NCBI RefSeq assembly: GCF_954871325.1
Contig: NC_088775.1
Span: forward strand, 6,301,561 to 6,365,560
Source of the DNA: Gordionus sp. m RMFG-2023
Taxonomy: Eukaryota; Nematomorpha; Gordioida; Chordodea; Parachordodidae
Direction: 5' to 3'
Length of the DNA: 64,000 nt
Shown here: in pieces, positions 11,739 to 23,689 of the stretch
Layout: every line of letters begins with the position of its first letter
How positions within the stretch are numbered: position 1 is the first letter of the stretch
The notes under the pieces: generated by a model
The model's database searches: none
What the model saw: the letters and a program-made list of their open reading frames with translations, nothing else
What the model was told of the DNA's origin: nothing
Translations under genes and position numbers: made by a program

Positions 11739-12407
11739 ATGGAAGAAAAGCAACTTTGTTTTAAATATTCTTCGATTGAATTACTTGACAAATACAAAAT
11801 AAATTGGCTTATCATAATTTTCTCTATATTAATTATGATTTCGGGACTCACTGGAAATTTATTGGGAGTAATTTTGCAATTTAATCCATCCGTAATCATT
11901 AATTTATGTGCTCGTCTCAAGGGTTTCATTAAATATGCGAAGAATTTGATTAAAACTGTGAAGCGATCAATTGGAAAATGGTTTAGGAATAAATCACCGA
12001 CTCTATTTATTTCGTCTTCAGACCCTCATAATTTGATGTCAATAAATGCAAGGTGTGAAAATAATCGTACATTATCCCCCAGAATAAAGAATACTGTTAA
12101 TGTTAACCAATATTTGTTAAAGTGGTTTTTCTTAGTAAATTTTATGAATGTTTTGGGCTTGATCATTGCACCTTTGCTCAAAATTTACGGGCGTGAGCAT
12201 TCAGAAGATCATTTCTGGACTTCTAAAGGTTGGATAACATATTTGGCACATTATCATTATCCCATATTGAAATCAATGATACATTTTAGTTTCTTCATTT
12301 ATTTGCTCTTCTTCGCGAATCAACTAATTGCAGTTGTATTTCCATTCAAATACAAATTATTAGTTAATATTAAAAGAGTCAGGATTGCTATGCTCTTGAG
12401 TCTTTAG
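11739..12407 (+). pseudogene. receptor copy 2, 5' half only (TM1 to start of TM4)
   Basis: The 222-codon frame is clean from MEEKQLCFKYSSIELLDKYK through TM1 (SGLTGNLLGVIL), the long inner loop, TM2 (FMNVLGLIIAPLLKIYG) and TM3 (ANQLIAVVFPFKYKLL). Homology to the other copies stops inside TM4 after RIAMLLSL. From about 12405 the sequence is instead the 5' flank of the next unit, so TM4-TM7 are absent. This is a truncation at a duplication junction, not a point mutation. No product with seven membrane spans is possible. The break lies within about 20 bp of where copy 7 begins in the same gene coordinate. Confidence 0.8.
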
Positions 12408-13296
12408 GAAAACATTTTATAAAATCGAGAGAATCCATTTTTTTTAAAAAAAAGAATTAATTGGTAAAATTGATTCTCAAATTTTATTATCACAATCATA
12501 ATTAAAAAATTAAATAAATGAGTGAAAGGATATTTACTCAAAACAAAATATCATTCTTTTGGAGAGTAAATTAATGTCTAAAAATAAATTCAATTTATTT
12601 ATTTAAGATGGTATGACACTTACCTATTCGGCATTTTTCCGAATCTCAATCCAAGATCTGTGTAAATCTTTAGCCTCAACTAAAAGGATCATTTTTTCGA
12701 ACGCTAAATCTGGGTAATATAAATTTTAAAATTATTTTAAATAATCACATTTTTATTCTAGGCATATCTAAAAAAAAGAATTTATTTCTAATTCACATGC
12801 AGCTTCCTGCACTCCTAACCGGTATTACTTTGAATAAATGAATCGATTGTATCTTATATATTCTCCTCTACTAGCTACCATTTTCACCTTACTGAAAATA
12901 TTTAAGAAATCTATGAAAATCAACTTCTTAATCCCTCTGTAAGCATTAGGTATACTTAGTGATGCCAATAATGATATTCACCCTACGAAAACCGAATTAT
13001 ATAAACAAAATAAAAAGGATAAAATCAGACCTTAAGCATGAGATTTGATGAACTATTGGAAAACATAATTCTGAAAATTTATATATAGTTAAAGAAGTGA
13101 TTATCAAAATACAAATTTATTTACATAATGTGCATAGTGTAAGAACGCAAAATATAGAAGTATTGACTAGTTGCGATAATATTTATTAACCTTAGTAATT
13201 ATTAATTCATATAGTTTCGCTAGCCAAAATAATGAACAAACGAAAAATAATATATGAATATAAAGTTAGAATTTTTAATTTGTTTTAAAAAAAGTA
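12408..13296 (+). repeat. 5' flank of unit 3, upstream part
   Basis: The unit starts near 12424 (ATCGAGAGAATCC) immediately after truncated copy 2, and matches 31386-32270 closely. Landmarks are TATCATTCTTTTGGAGAG, CTCAATCCAAGATCTG and CCTACGAAAACCGAATTAT. It is non-coding. Confidence 0.65.
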
Positions 13297-13907
13297 GGAG
13301 AGACTGGGGTTAGTAAAACCGAATTTTACAAAATTGGCTGTAGCTCCTGGAAATAAAAATTGAAACTTAATTTTGGTTAATTTAATAAACATTTTGAACA
13401 TAAAAAAATATGAATTTTAAGGAGAGATTAAAATTTCTGAGCATAAATCCTAAATACCAATCATAAACAGCCTTGAAATTGCCTTCTCAAGATTTTGAAT
13501 TTTTTTTCATTATTAACTGCTAAAACTGACATGTATGGTTTAGCAAATCCCGCTAGCTCGGAATTGTCAAATGATTGAAATAATATCTAGATATGATAAA
13601 TACTCATAAAACTTACCCAAATTATAGAAGAGTGTTTAAACTTGACAGTAAAATTTAACTTACATATAAATGATTATATAATTTAATAAAAATTAAAATT
13701 CTGTTCATGTAAAAATCTTTTGAAGATTTCATCAAAATTTTATTTCTTAAATAAAATTTTTAATAATTAATTATTTCAAAATATTTTTTTGTCTTAAACT
13801 AATAAAAACGATATTAGGATAAAATTTTAACCTTCTGGTGTATTTAATTTTAAAATGAGATTAAGTGGTTTGCCAAGCCCCGGGGTTTATTTAACCCCAG
13901 TCTCCCC
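13297..13907. mobile_element. 611-bp TA-flanked MITE with inverted ends
   Basis: The left end GGAGAGACTGGGGTTAGTAA and the reversed right end GGGGAGACTGGGGTTAAATA form inverted repeats of about 24 bp. The element is flanked by TA (13295-13296 and 13908-13909). The matching place in unit 5 (about 32262) reads AAAGTACCTCC with a single TA, a paralogous empty site. TA duplication points to the Tc1/mariner group or a related TA-targeting superfamily. It has no coding frame, so it is non-autonomous. Confidence 0.8.
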
Positions 13908-13909
13908 TA

Positions 13910-15022
13910 CCACCTAAAGAGGAGGTCGGGTGCAAAATTGTTGAATACTTAAAATCAAAGTACATCATTGCAAATTTAATGATGCGTTTGCTTCGTAACC
14001 CCCCCCCCCCCCATTATAGAAGACATAATTTTCCCTTTTCCAACTTGCGTTTATCAGTATAATTATATAATATATCGAAGGATTCAAATTCGTATTTTGA
14101 AATAATTAGTTTCACAGCGTAAAAAATTGATTGCAGTTTTTTATATTCAAAATGCCTAGTTTAATTGAATGATTAAGCAGTTTCTTAAAAAAAAAGAAAT
14201 AAAGCTAATCCATTAAAAAATATACGCATATTTTCAACATATTTAATTATGATCTATAATTCTTTCCAACCTTGAACCTTTCCCTCGTTCCCATCCGTTC
14301 TATAATGGTAACTTCCGGTAAAAACTGTTTCGGAGGCTCTAAAAAAATTTAAACAATGATATCAACAGTGTTATTAAACGGCTCAGCATATTAAATAAAA
14401 CGGCTAACTCAATATTTAAGCAATAAAGATATCAAACCTTGAGATTTGGCTTATAAATGTCTAAAATGTTTTGCTATCTAGGAACAAAATACTCATGCCT
14501 GCTAAATATTTTTCTGGATAAAGTCGGATAGAGTTAACAAAACTGATGCCAACTTTTCAACTATACCAAATAAAATATCGTATAAAAATTATTTTTAAAA
14601 AAAGAATTTATTATTTCAAGAATAATTTTATTTAAAATAATATATATTAAAACTGCATTCCACTAAAAAAAGATGGCTATTAAATAAAATAATAAACTAT
14701 AATGATAATAGACTAGCATTTCAATTAAAAAAACCGATGTAATCAGTTCTCTTTTAAATAATTTTTCATGGGGTTTTCCATCATATTTTAGAAATTTTGC
14801 AAAAAAAATAATATATATTATAAATATTATTTATAATTAAGGGATATTTATAATAATTTTTTATTTCTTAATAAAAAACCATTAAATATACTGTTACAAA
14901 TAAAAATAATTAATTTTATTTGTTTGAATTAGAATTTTATTTTTTTTAAAATTCATAGATGCTCCACATTATAAATAATTGGTTAATATATATGTTAAAT
15001 CTTATTGGTCGATTTATAATTT
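13910..15022 (+). repeat. 5' flank of unit 3, proximal part
   Basis: The flank continues after the TA element: the C-run at 13999-14012, a palindromic MITE at 14366-14545 (right arm partly eroded), the TTAAATAATTTTTCATGGGG block and a TATAAATAA box at 14970, 53 bp before the ATG. No gene is present. Confidence 0.6.
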
Positions 15023-16436
15023 ATGGAAGAACAGCAACTTTGTTTTAAATATTCCTCGATACAATTGCTTGACAATTAAAAGATCTGGGTTATTAAAATT
15101 TGTATATTTATTTTGATTTCGGGACTCATTGGGAATTTATTTGGAGTAATTTTCCAATTTAATCCATCCGTAATCATTGATTTATGCACTCATCTCAAGA
15201 GCTTCATTAAATATACTAAGAATTTAATTAAAAGGGTGAAGCGATCAGCTGGAAAATGGGTTTAGAATAAATCGCCGACTCTACTTATTTCGTCTTCAGA
15301 CCCTCAAAATTTGTTGTCAATAAATACAAGGCGCGGAAAGAGTAGTATATTCTCCTCCAACAGAATAAGGCATAATGTTAATCAATATTTGTTAAAGTAG
15401 CTTTTCATAATAAATTATATGAATATTTTGGGGTTGATAATTGCACCTTTGCTCAAAATTTACGGACGTGAGCATTCAGAAAATCCTATTTGGACTTCTA
15501 AAGGTTGGATAACATATTTGGCACATTATCATAATCCCATATCGAAATCTTTGTTAAATTTTGGTTTCTTCATTTATTTGCTCTTCTTCGCGAATCAACT
15601 GATTTCAGTTGTATTTCCATTCAACTACAATTTATTAGTTAATATTAAATGGGTCAGAATTGCTATGCTCTTGAGTCTCACATACTCGATCATATGGTAT
15701 TTTCCACTTTACAAATGGTTAACTTTGTACAAGACAAAAGTATGTGCAACTTCAGCAGAAGGAAAATAAATCTTACACAGAAGATTATGTCTATTATTAT
15801 CTACTCCGAAAATTTGGACCACAGGACACCAACTCTAAGAATCTTTGGATAACTTACCAAATTTTCAGAGAGGTTTTTACTGTGTTAATGCCATTTTCTT
15901 TGTTGGTTATATGCAAAATTATACTTATCTGATAATATTTATAATCATACAGTAGTAAGAATATTTTAAGAATGTCTACAAACGAAACTAAAGAAGATTA
16001 TAATGATATTAAAAGTAATGATGACATTAAAAATCCTAATTTTCATTTAATTTATACCCAGAATTATAATTTCATTGAATCTCTAAATAAAGGAGTTATC
16101 AGTTTATTACTAAATATTGAACCTTTCGGAAAGAATTCCTCTAATAGATGTCACTCTAAAAAATTATCTGAAAATAAGCAGAACATGAAAACGCTAACGA
16201 TCTTAACATTTCAATTTGTATTTTTTCTGCTACCAGTATCAGTCATTTAAATGCTTTCAGATATTTTGATACTAAGAAAATATTAACTAATATTTATATT
16301 TTTTTATAGTATTAGAATATTTGTACGTTGGTTTAATCTTTTATTTAAACTTATTATTCAATTCAAATTACAGACATTTGGTCATCGAAAGACTGAAGAT
16401 CTACACCGGAATTTTAAAAAATAATTTTCTAAATTA
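15023..16436 (+). pseudogene. receptor copy 3, heavily decayed 7TM pseudogene
   Basis: The reading begins MEEQQLCFKYSSIQLLDN and then meets a stop at 15077. Further in-frame stops lie at 15263 and 15398. The frame from 15419 (MNILGLIIAPLLKIYG) covers late TM2 to TM5, shifts near 15755, loses about 20 bp after CKIILI near 15930, and has another stop at 16248 inside TM6. TM3 still reads ANQLISVVFPFNY. The third inner loop shares a distinctive block (SLNKG-ISLLLNIEP) with copy 7, so these two are sisters. At least seven lesions. A hAT element is inserted 13 bp after the gene body. Confidence 0.8.
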
Positions 16437-16449
16437 ATATATGTAGCAC

Positions 16450-19002
16450 CAGAGAACTGCACGGGCTGTCCGTAGCCCTACCCGAAAATAATAATATTAA
16501 TATCTTAAATAGTCAGTATAATTTATAATATTAATTATAAAATCATATTATTTAATATTTATCACATTTTAGGATTAAAATGTCAATCTTATTAACATGT
16601 CATGTCATTATTAATTATTATTTTATAAACCTAACAACCGGATACCAAACTATTTTATCACTAAATTGTGTGTTTCCCGTGAATTACAAGATAAGACATA
16701 TTTTATATACTAAAGATAAGTTTTATTCATTATTTATTATTTATCTAGCCTATACATTGTCTTTTATAACATTTGTTTTAAAAAATTTCCATATAAAATT
16801 TAAGATTGGGATTTGATTCAGGGGAACTTATTTCTATAATTTAAATTTCACTGCCATAAGTGTTAATCATCCCATCCTAGAAATTAAAAAATATTATATA
16901 AAATTGGTAAGTTACATTTATATATAAAATATAATCTTTACTTATTTCGTTTTGGTATTATTATTTTTTTATCTATCTACCTTAATATTAGTTATAAATT
17001 TTCCAGATAATTTTGGTTGTCAATATTTTAAAATATGGCAGAAAAAAATTAGGAAATTAATACAAGATTCTCAAAGAAAATAAGATGTATACTGTGATAT
17101 GTAAAATTTAAAACATGAATATTAAAAAGAATCTGTATCTGTATCTTTTGTCAAGAAAATGAAAAAGATACAAGATTCTTTTCAGAATTAAGGATCTTAG
17201 ATACAGATATTAGTATCTTATTAAAAATGTCAAAATATACTGAGTACAAGATATAAAGGGATCTTGTATCATGTATCTTAGATACAACTATTAGCAGTAC
17301 TGCCCAACTCTGTTTATTTCAATCTAATTGATTAAAGTCATTTTAAATATTTTTTTTAACACAGCCATATTAAAAAAATTATCTTAATGGATGCAAAATT
17401 AAAAAGAATTGGTGAAAAGATTAAGACAAAGGAGTATGAAGTAAGGAAGAATCTTAATGGAAAATCCGATGTATGGAAGAAATTTTCATTTATATATGAT
17501 GAAAATAAAGAAAAGCTTAATTATGTCATTTCTATTATATGCAAATTTATTTATGTATATAATTCAATAACAACAGGTATATGAACTTATTGAATTATTT
17601 TAAGAACAAATCAACTTTAAAGACATAAATGTGTATATACAAATACAAGTACAACAGCAGAGAGTAAAAAGACACAATTAACAATTGATAGTCTTTTTGG
17701 TACTGATCCGAAAAAACTCAAAAGTTGTACAAAATTGAAAAAAGAGTGCACAAAGGTGCTTACTATGTTTTGTGGACGTGATTTGAGATCATTTGATACA
17801 ATTCATGGGGAAGGCTTTGTTGATTGTTGCCAATATTTTGCCAAAATTGGTTCAATATATGGAATTATTGATGTTAAAAGCATCATTCCAAATCCTACGA
17901 CAATTTCTAGAAATTCAGTAGATACTGCTGATGGTATCCGCAATAAATTATTTTCTATATTAAACTCATATATGAAAAAGGGTCGATGTGCTGGTAACAA
18001 ATTTATGAAAATATGGTTAAATTATTAATAAAATTATTTATTAAAAAATAATAAAATAAATATATATCTTAACATTATTAATGAATATTTTTTTCTTAAG
18101 AAACTACAGAGTGGTAGATACGTTTTTGGACTTCTCTCTATGGGAGGCTGACAATGCGTATTCTGATGCTAGCGCCGAAGTTGACGAGCTAAAAAAATAC
18201 CTAGATCCGAAATTATGTAATGATGACGATAATATTTTAAAATGGTGGAAAACAAACTATTATGAGTTTCCAAATTTAAGTATTTTAGCTCTTAAATTCC
18301 TGGCTATCCCTGCTTCGTCGGCTAGCAGTGAAAGGGCGTTTTCCAGGTAAGGCCTTTGAGGATAGAAGGACTCGTTTAAAGCCAGATTAATTGGACGCCT
18401 CTTTATTTATATATCATAATTATTCACTTTGTGATAATTTTGATAATGATATTGATGAGGTCAATATAATATAATATGTTCATTATATTTTTTATATATT
18501 TATTAAGGAAACCGAGGCTATGGGCATGGAGTAAATCGGGACAGTCTTCTTATTTAAAAACCACTTGACTTTGGGACTTGAAATTTATGATTAAAATAGG
18601 CTTATATAAAAAGTTGATATGTGGAACTTTTATATCATATCTATATTCGCATAAATGATGCTTATTGTATTATATAATCGTTATAATTTTTAAATTCGCT
18701 TGTATATTAATCATTTTATAATATTTTTTACAAATTTAATAAAATGCAACTTAATATATATCTTGAATAGATTATGGCCGTCAAATAAACTTTTATTTAA
18801 GGTGGCTGAACTGAATAAATACACATAAATTTTTTTTGGTTATTATAATATTAAAACTTAAATTGCAAAATTTTATTCGGGTCGGGCTCGGGTCGGGTCG
18901 GGTTGGACTAAAAAATGTGTGCTCGGGCTCGGGTCGGGCTCGGACAAAAAATTTTTTTTAATTCGGGCTCGGGTCGCGAAAAAATTACTTTGCAGTTCTC
19001 TA
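16450..19002 (+). mobile_element. hAT transposon (BED-type), ends and 8-bp duplication clear
   Basis: Ends are CAGAGAACTGC (16450) and, reversed, TAGAGAACTGC (19002), a 10 of 11 match. The flanks TGTAGCAC at 16442-16449 and 19003-19010 are identical, the 8-bp hAT duplication. The matching place after copy 7 (near 54730) is uninterrupted, an empty site. GC-rich subterminal repeats of CGGGTCGGGCT occupy about 18870-18975. Inside are pieces of a BED-finger hAT transposase and an embedded end of another small element (to 17312, complement CAGAGTTGGGCAGTACTGC). At 2553 bp with a broken frame the element is dead. Confidence 0.92.
17387..18470 (+). pseudogene. BED-type hAT transposase remnants
   Basis: Three separate pieces lie in order. 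One at 17387-17581 (MDAKLKRIGEKI) is a basic segment with KSDVWKKFSFIYDE, like a degraded BED finger. One at 17735-18025 contains MFCGRDLRSFDTIHGEGF and IIPNPTTISRN, the conserved block after the finger in ZBED-like transposases. One at 18081-18350 ends in ILKWWK, FPNLSILALKFLAIPASS and ASSERAFS, the C-terminal dimerisation domain, with a frame slip after FSR to FEDRRTRLKP. The catalytic core between the second and third pieces is missing. This is a defective transposase inside 16450-19002. Confidence 0.8.
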
Positions 19003-19010
19003 TGTAGCAC

Positions 19011-19384
19011 ATTCATCGTTTAATCACATGTAAGGCCATTTAATTATTATTGTATACACCATAATTGTGCTATAATTTTATGTTTACATATATTTTCTTT
19101 TTCAGAGGTATCTGAGATACTTTAAAGATACATTTTGATAAACTTTTATTTAACGCTTTTTTATCTAAAAGATACAAATATTTAAGTCCAAATTTTATCT
19201 CATATGTATGAGCATATAATTTAAATAAAAATATATTATAAAAATATTAAGGCTAATTTAATTATATATATATATATATAATTAAAATTTATAAAATAAA
19301 AGATATAAATATTATTTTTTTCCCATTTATAACTTTAGATATCAGTTTAAGATTGTGAGGATATTTTTATTAAATATTCCGCTA
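19011..19384. repeat. unit 3 flank, then fragment of a GTATCTGAGATAC repeat
   Basis: The first 90 bp continues the 3' flank of copy 3 beyond the hAT insertion (compare 54735-54830). From CAGAGGTATCTGAGATAC (19104) the sequence changes to a GATAC-rich repeat of the kind found near hAT termini, with no second end seen. Confidence 0.4.
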
Positions 19385-19626
19385 ACTTTTGTAAATTTTT
19401 TTTTTTTTAAATTTTAAATCTATTTCTGATTTAGATTGAAAAAACTTATTAAAAAATTTAAAATCTAGCAATAACTATTATAATTCAGTCTTGATCATTT
19501 TATTGGAAAAACAAAGACAAATTCTACTTATTTATATATTAATTTCTTTTTATAGTTTGACTAAATAAAAATAAAAAAAATTTATCGATTGTTTCCCTAT
19601 TAGTAAACCTGACGCTTCGTCACTGT
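19385..19626 (-). mobile_element. terminal fragment of the 8277-10044 hAT family
   Basis: Read on the minus strand from 19626 it begins CAGTGACGAAGCGTCAGG and matches 8277-8470 (TTAGTCAAACT, GTCTTTGTTTTT, AAATGATCAAG, GCTAGATTTTAAATTTT). The other end is absent, so this is a truncated copy. Confidence 0.7.
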
Positions 19627-20240
19627 TATTAGTTCATTTTTAAGCATAATTGTCCACTGTTAGATGCACTCATTTCCGTTTTTCAATAATATCAAATTTT
19701 ATTATTTTGCTTTCGACCCAAAAATTTCGTTTTTGCAATTAAAACATCAAATTTTGCTTTCATACCAAAATTTTAACATCAAATTCTATTATTTTAAAAA
19801 TTTCTTCTTTCCAAAAAAAACTATTAATCTTTGTTTAAATTATTCTCTATTTCCAGTCGTATCTGTTTCACATGTCTCGGCGAAGTAGCTTGCTGGCCTT
19901 AAATTTCTACCTCAACTCTCTTTCATCCTATATTTTTCCTTGATACACCCTTCACCCATTTAATAGGCCCATCAAACAAACAATACCCAAACCAGACTTC
20001 CTATTTATTTTCTTTATTTCTTGTTGGTACATTAGATCACACATATGTTATATGTAACACAACTCCTAGCTACTTCTTATATCTAGCTATTCATTTTTGA
20101 ACGATTTGTCTTCGCTTTTCCAATCCATATGAACTTTCAAACATGTTTTTCTCATAAATTCTTCATCTTGCTTGGATACCTTATCGACTAGATCAAAATT
20201 TATTTGCTTTTCTATTGTATCTACCTTCAAAGATCATCGT
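19627..20240 (-). mobile_element. Ty3/gypsy fossil fragment, integrase-side region
   Basis: This is homologous to 45110-45600, the integrase-side part of the larger gypsy fossil. Shared blocks are AACATCAAATTCTATTATTT, CAACTCCTAGCTACTTCTTA and TTTGAACGATTTGTCTTCGC. It is a broken, LTR-less fragment in the same orientation as the larger element and lies at the end of the unit 3 flank. Confidence 0.55.
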
Positions 20241-21068
20241 AAATGAGAATCACAAGAAGAAACTGAGTTACAAACAAAATGTCACCCTTTAACTGAAAGT
20301 GAGCCAAGCTTTTGAAAATACTTATTTTGAAACGTCTGCCAAAATCATTAAGTAAGGCATTATTATAAATTTTATTGCTTTATCTTGTTTGGTTATATGG
20401 GTTAATGAGGACAAAAATTATTAGTAAAAATTAAATAATTATCAAAATTAGCATCATGCCAGAACGGAGAATATAGAAGTTTGAATATTCTGGTTTGCGT
20501 TATTTAGTGCCTTATTAATTAAAGTAACCACAAACACTATGATATCAAGTCTTAAAAGTAAAATCAGTCAAACATCTGGATCCATTATCTTAGAAATCTA
20601 TGTCAATAATTATTACTTATTTAGTTACTCAACCCTTTTGATAAATAGTTTAAAGAAAAACATTGATAGAAAAATAAAAAAAAATAGTCAAGATTGACAT
20701 TATGCTAGAAAGAAAATGATAGAAGTAATGAACAATATCTAATGCATGAGTAGTATGAGTAGTACTAATTCATCAATCAGTTTTTCCCAATCAATAAATA
20801 AAAACGAGTTAAGCAAAATAAAAATTAAGGCGCCTACGGTTGAATCTTAAATATTTAATTTATTTCAAACTATATAATCAATAATTTCATCCAAATAAAT
20901 TAAGGTTTTTCTTTTCCCGATTAAAGATATTTATGAATTTTATGATTCTATGACCTTTGTAGATTTTATTTTTTTCTTTTCAGTTTGTTTAATTAATATA
21001 GGAATAAAATAGTATAAATCTCATTAAATTTCAAAAGTTATATTTTCAAATTTTTTTTGTTATTAAGA
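20241..21068 (+). repeat. distal 3' flank shared with copies 6 and 8
   Basis: GTGAGCCAAGCTTTTGAAAA and CTGGTTTGCGTTATTTAGTG match the flank after copy 6 (about 53820), and AATGATAGAAG-AATGAACAAT matches the flank after copy 8 (63410-64000). It is non-coding. It shows that the duplicated segment extends more than 2 kb past the gene. Confidence 0.6.
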
Positions 21069-21076
21069 CGCAGTTT

Positions 21077-22634
21077 CAGTGGCGTATCCAGGATTTTCTT
21101 ATAGGGGGGAAAATTTTTTTGGGGGCTTCGCCCACAAACCTCTTTTTACCTGGCCTTCGGCCGGGTCTTATTTAGCTATTCTATTAAATTATGAATAATT
21201 TAGTAATAATTATATTTCTATTTTTAACTATTATTTACTAATTCGTGCTTATGGATAGGATATTACAAGCCTCTTTTTTATTATTTCAAGTTAGGTATAT
21301 TATATTTAATAAAGTTTTTTTAAATGTAAAGGTTTATTTATATGTTAAGTTGAAATAAAGTGTAATGTCATTTTTTTATAAAATTTGCTTTAAAAACTAG
21401 CCTCAGCTTAAATTCTCATACAATATAAGTAGAATATAATTTTTTTTATTGAAAATACTAATAGTAGTTTAAAATATTGACTAGAAAATAATTAAATTAA
21501 CAAGTTTTTTTTAACTTCTTATCAAATACAAGATTTTTAATTATTTCGTTTGTCTTTGGAACCAAATCTCTGTGTATATTTAACAGAGCTAACCCACTTA
21601 GCCGAGATTCAGTACTTCGTAAATATGTTTTCAACCTTCTCAAGTTGGAAAAAGTCCTTTCATTCGTACATGTTGTAATAGGCAAACATGCAAGAATATA
21701 AAACAACTTCGAAATATTAGGAAATTGAGCCAAGGTTTCTTTACACCGATTGAGCGCATCAATAGCATGCTCAGGTAAAATAGCTAAACGTATAAATATT
21801 TATACCACAATTCGAATTCACTGATTAAATTTATTTCAGTATCAATCTCATAGGAATAAAATTTTTCTAAATATTTAATTTTACCAATAGTGGCATTAGA
21901 AAATGAAGAAGGATCTTTGGGTAATAAAACTTGAAGATTGCTAAAGACTTGTTTTTTATCTAAAACCCGTACTTTTATTTGCTATAAAAAAGTATCTAAG
22001 AATGGGATGAAAATGGATATTTTAGAATATTCTTCAGTTGAGCCAATATTTATTTTCATCTCAAAAATGGCCTAGGTGCTAGACGAGGTTTAATTAGTAT
22101 TATATCATAAAATTTAGCCTTCGATTCAACGTCTAGATAAATATTATGAAAATATTTATCTACATTCATTCTTATTGTATCTACCTGTTCATGTATATTT
22201 TCCGCCAAATCAATAACTTGAACCAAATCTAAATTTGGTTTTTGTAAATTTCTACAAAGTAGTGAGCTAAAAATAATTTATTGATGCAACTAGCAGCAAT
22301 GATAAACTCTGATTGATCAATTGAATTCAATAATGATATCGCTGCTAACGACACATTACTTTTTTTCATGCTCAGCCTTATTTATAAATTATCGTTTGAT
22401 TTCAATCTCTTTGACTAAATATTTTTTATTAATATTTTTACATTTTATTAATATTTTTGAATAATATGTTAGAAAATTGATATTCAAATATTTGTAAAAT
22501 TTTGATTTGTGGGGGGGGGTCTGGGGGGTGGGGGTAAAATTTTTATTAGCTTAAAATGATATTTATGAAAATAGTCAAATTTGCGATGGGGGGGAGGAAA
22601 TTTCCCCCTTTCTCCCCCATTGGTTACGCGCCTG
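21077..22634 (-). mobile_element. hAT transposon (ZMYM/P52rIPK-like), complete ends
   Basis: The ends CAGTGGCGTATCCAGGA and, reversed, CAGGCGCGTAACCAATGGGG are flanked by a perfect 8-bp duplication CGCAGTTT (21069-21076 and 22635-22642). G-rich and C-rich subterminal blocks follow, including GGGCTTCGCCCAC and GGCCTTCGGCCGGG, which recur near 35820-35930. On the minus strand the transposase C-terminus is legible and the middle is broken. At 1558 bp it is an internally deleted dead copy. Confidence 0.9.
21497..22360 (-). pseudogene. hAT transposase remnant, middle and C-terminus
   Basis: The last 78 codons (21733 down to 21497) read AQFPNISKLFYILACLPITT, then NERTFSNLRRLKTYLRS, then RLSGLALLNIHRDL, which is the hAT C-terminal dimerisation domain of the ZMYM/P52rIPK-like group. 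Further upstream on the same strand (about 22080-22260) a second frame gives NLDLVQVIDLAENIHEQVDT and RMNVDKYF, a middle-domain match. The frames are not continuous and the N-terminal finger is not seen. It belongs to element 21077-22634. Confidence 0.75.
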
Positions 22635-22642
22635 CGCAGTTT

Positions 22643-23689
22643 TAAACATGAAATTTGCCAAACTTTTGAAATTTAGGTTAATATGTAATGCTTAAGGAGT
22701 ATATATTTTAGTTTAATCTTCAATCCGTTTAGTAAAATGTTTAAATAAAAAATTTATTAGCAAAAATATTATTAAAACTGATATCAAAATTTAAAATAGA
22801 ATGGAAATTATACAATCATAAAAGCAATTATAATAAAAAAAATAAATGAACGAAATTTGTAAAATAAGTTTTATTTATTATCATTGCAAAAAATTATTTT
22901 TATTATCCTTTAAAATAGAAGACTCAATGTGGCTGTAGCATTGATACTTTTATATATTGTAGCGGCATAAAAAATTAGTCGCTTACTTGTAGCATCTTAG
23001 TAAAATGTGATACCAAAATAAGATGGTTTGGTTATTTTAAAAGAAAACTATTTAACACCCCCCCCCCCTTCCCCCCCACACACGCTAATGTTGAGCGATT
23101 GCTTAGTAAAGTAATATTAATGAAAGAATTCCATACTAAATATAGCGAAGCATCCCATTTTTAAAAATTTTTTTGCCTTATTGTTAATTCGTGGATTTTT
23201 AAGATTTTTTCACGCACTTTTGTAAAATTTCAGAATAAATTTCTTAGATGATTATATAGAACTAGCTGATAGCCCGTCAAGAATGACGGGTAATCAGATT
23301 TTTCTCTTTATGGTTAAATAATAAATCTTACCTTCATTTGACGATTGATAAATCAGAATAGTCAAATGAGAGGAATCGATTATCCGTATTCATTCTTCTA
23401 AGATTTCTATAAATTTTTAGAAAAAAGGCCAAACATATTATGGAAAATATAAAATAAAAAAATATTGATTTGTGAGTTTTGATATTTATCAATTCTTTTA
23501 AAAAATTTTCCACATCTAGACGCAATGGTTTTTGCCCTCTCACTTTGTATAAAATCTACATTAATCTCAAAATCATTTAAATGCTTTTAAAACCTTCCTA
23601 AATACTCTTTTAAAAAAAGACCTGACATTATAGATTCGAATCAATTATGGGGGCAAACCTGATTATCTCACAAACACTTGGTGGTATCC
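22643..23689. other. AT-rich stretch with a CCCGTCA hairpin, no gene
   Basis: No convincing coding frame is present. A C-run sits at about 23057-23077. At 23266-23290 a perfect 7-bp hairpin, CCCGTCA and TGACGGG, follows CTAGCTGATAG. Such short hairpins near CTAG words can mark the end of a transposable element, but no partner end was found. Confidence 0.35.
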
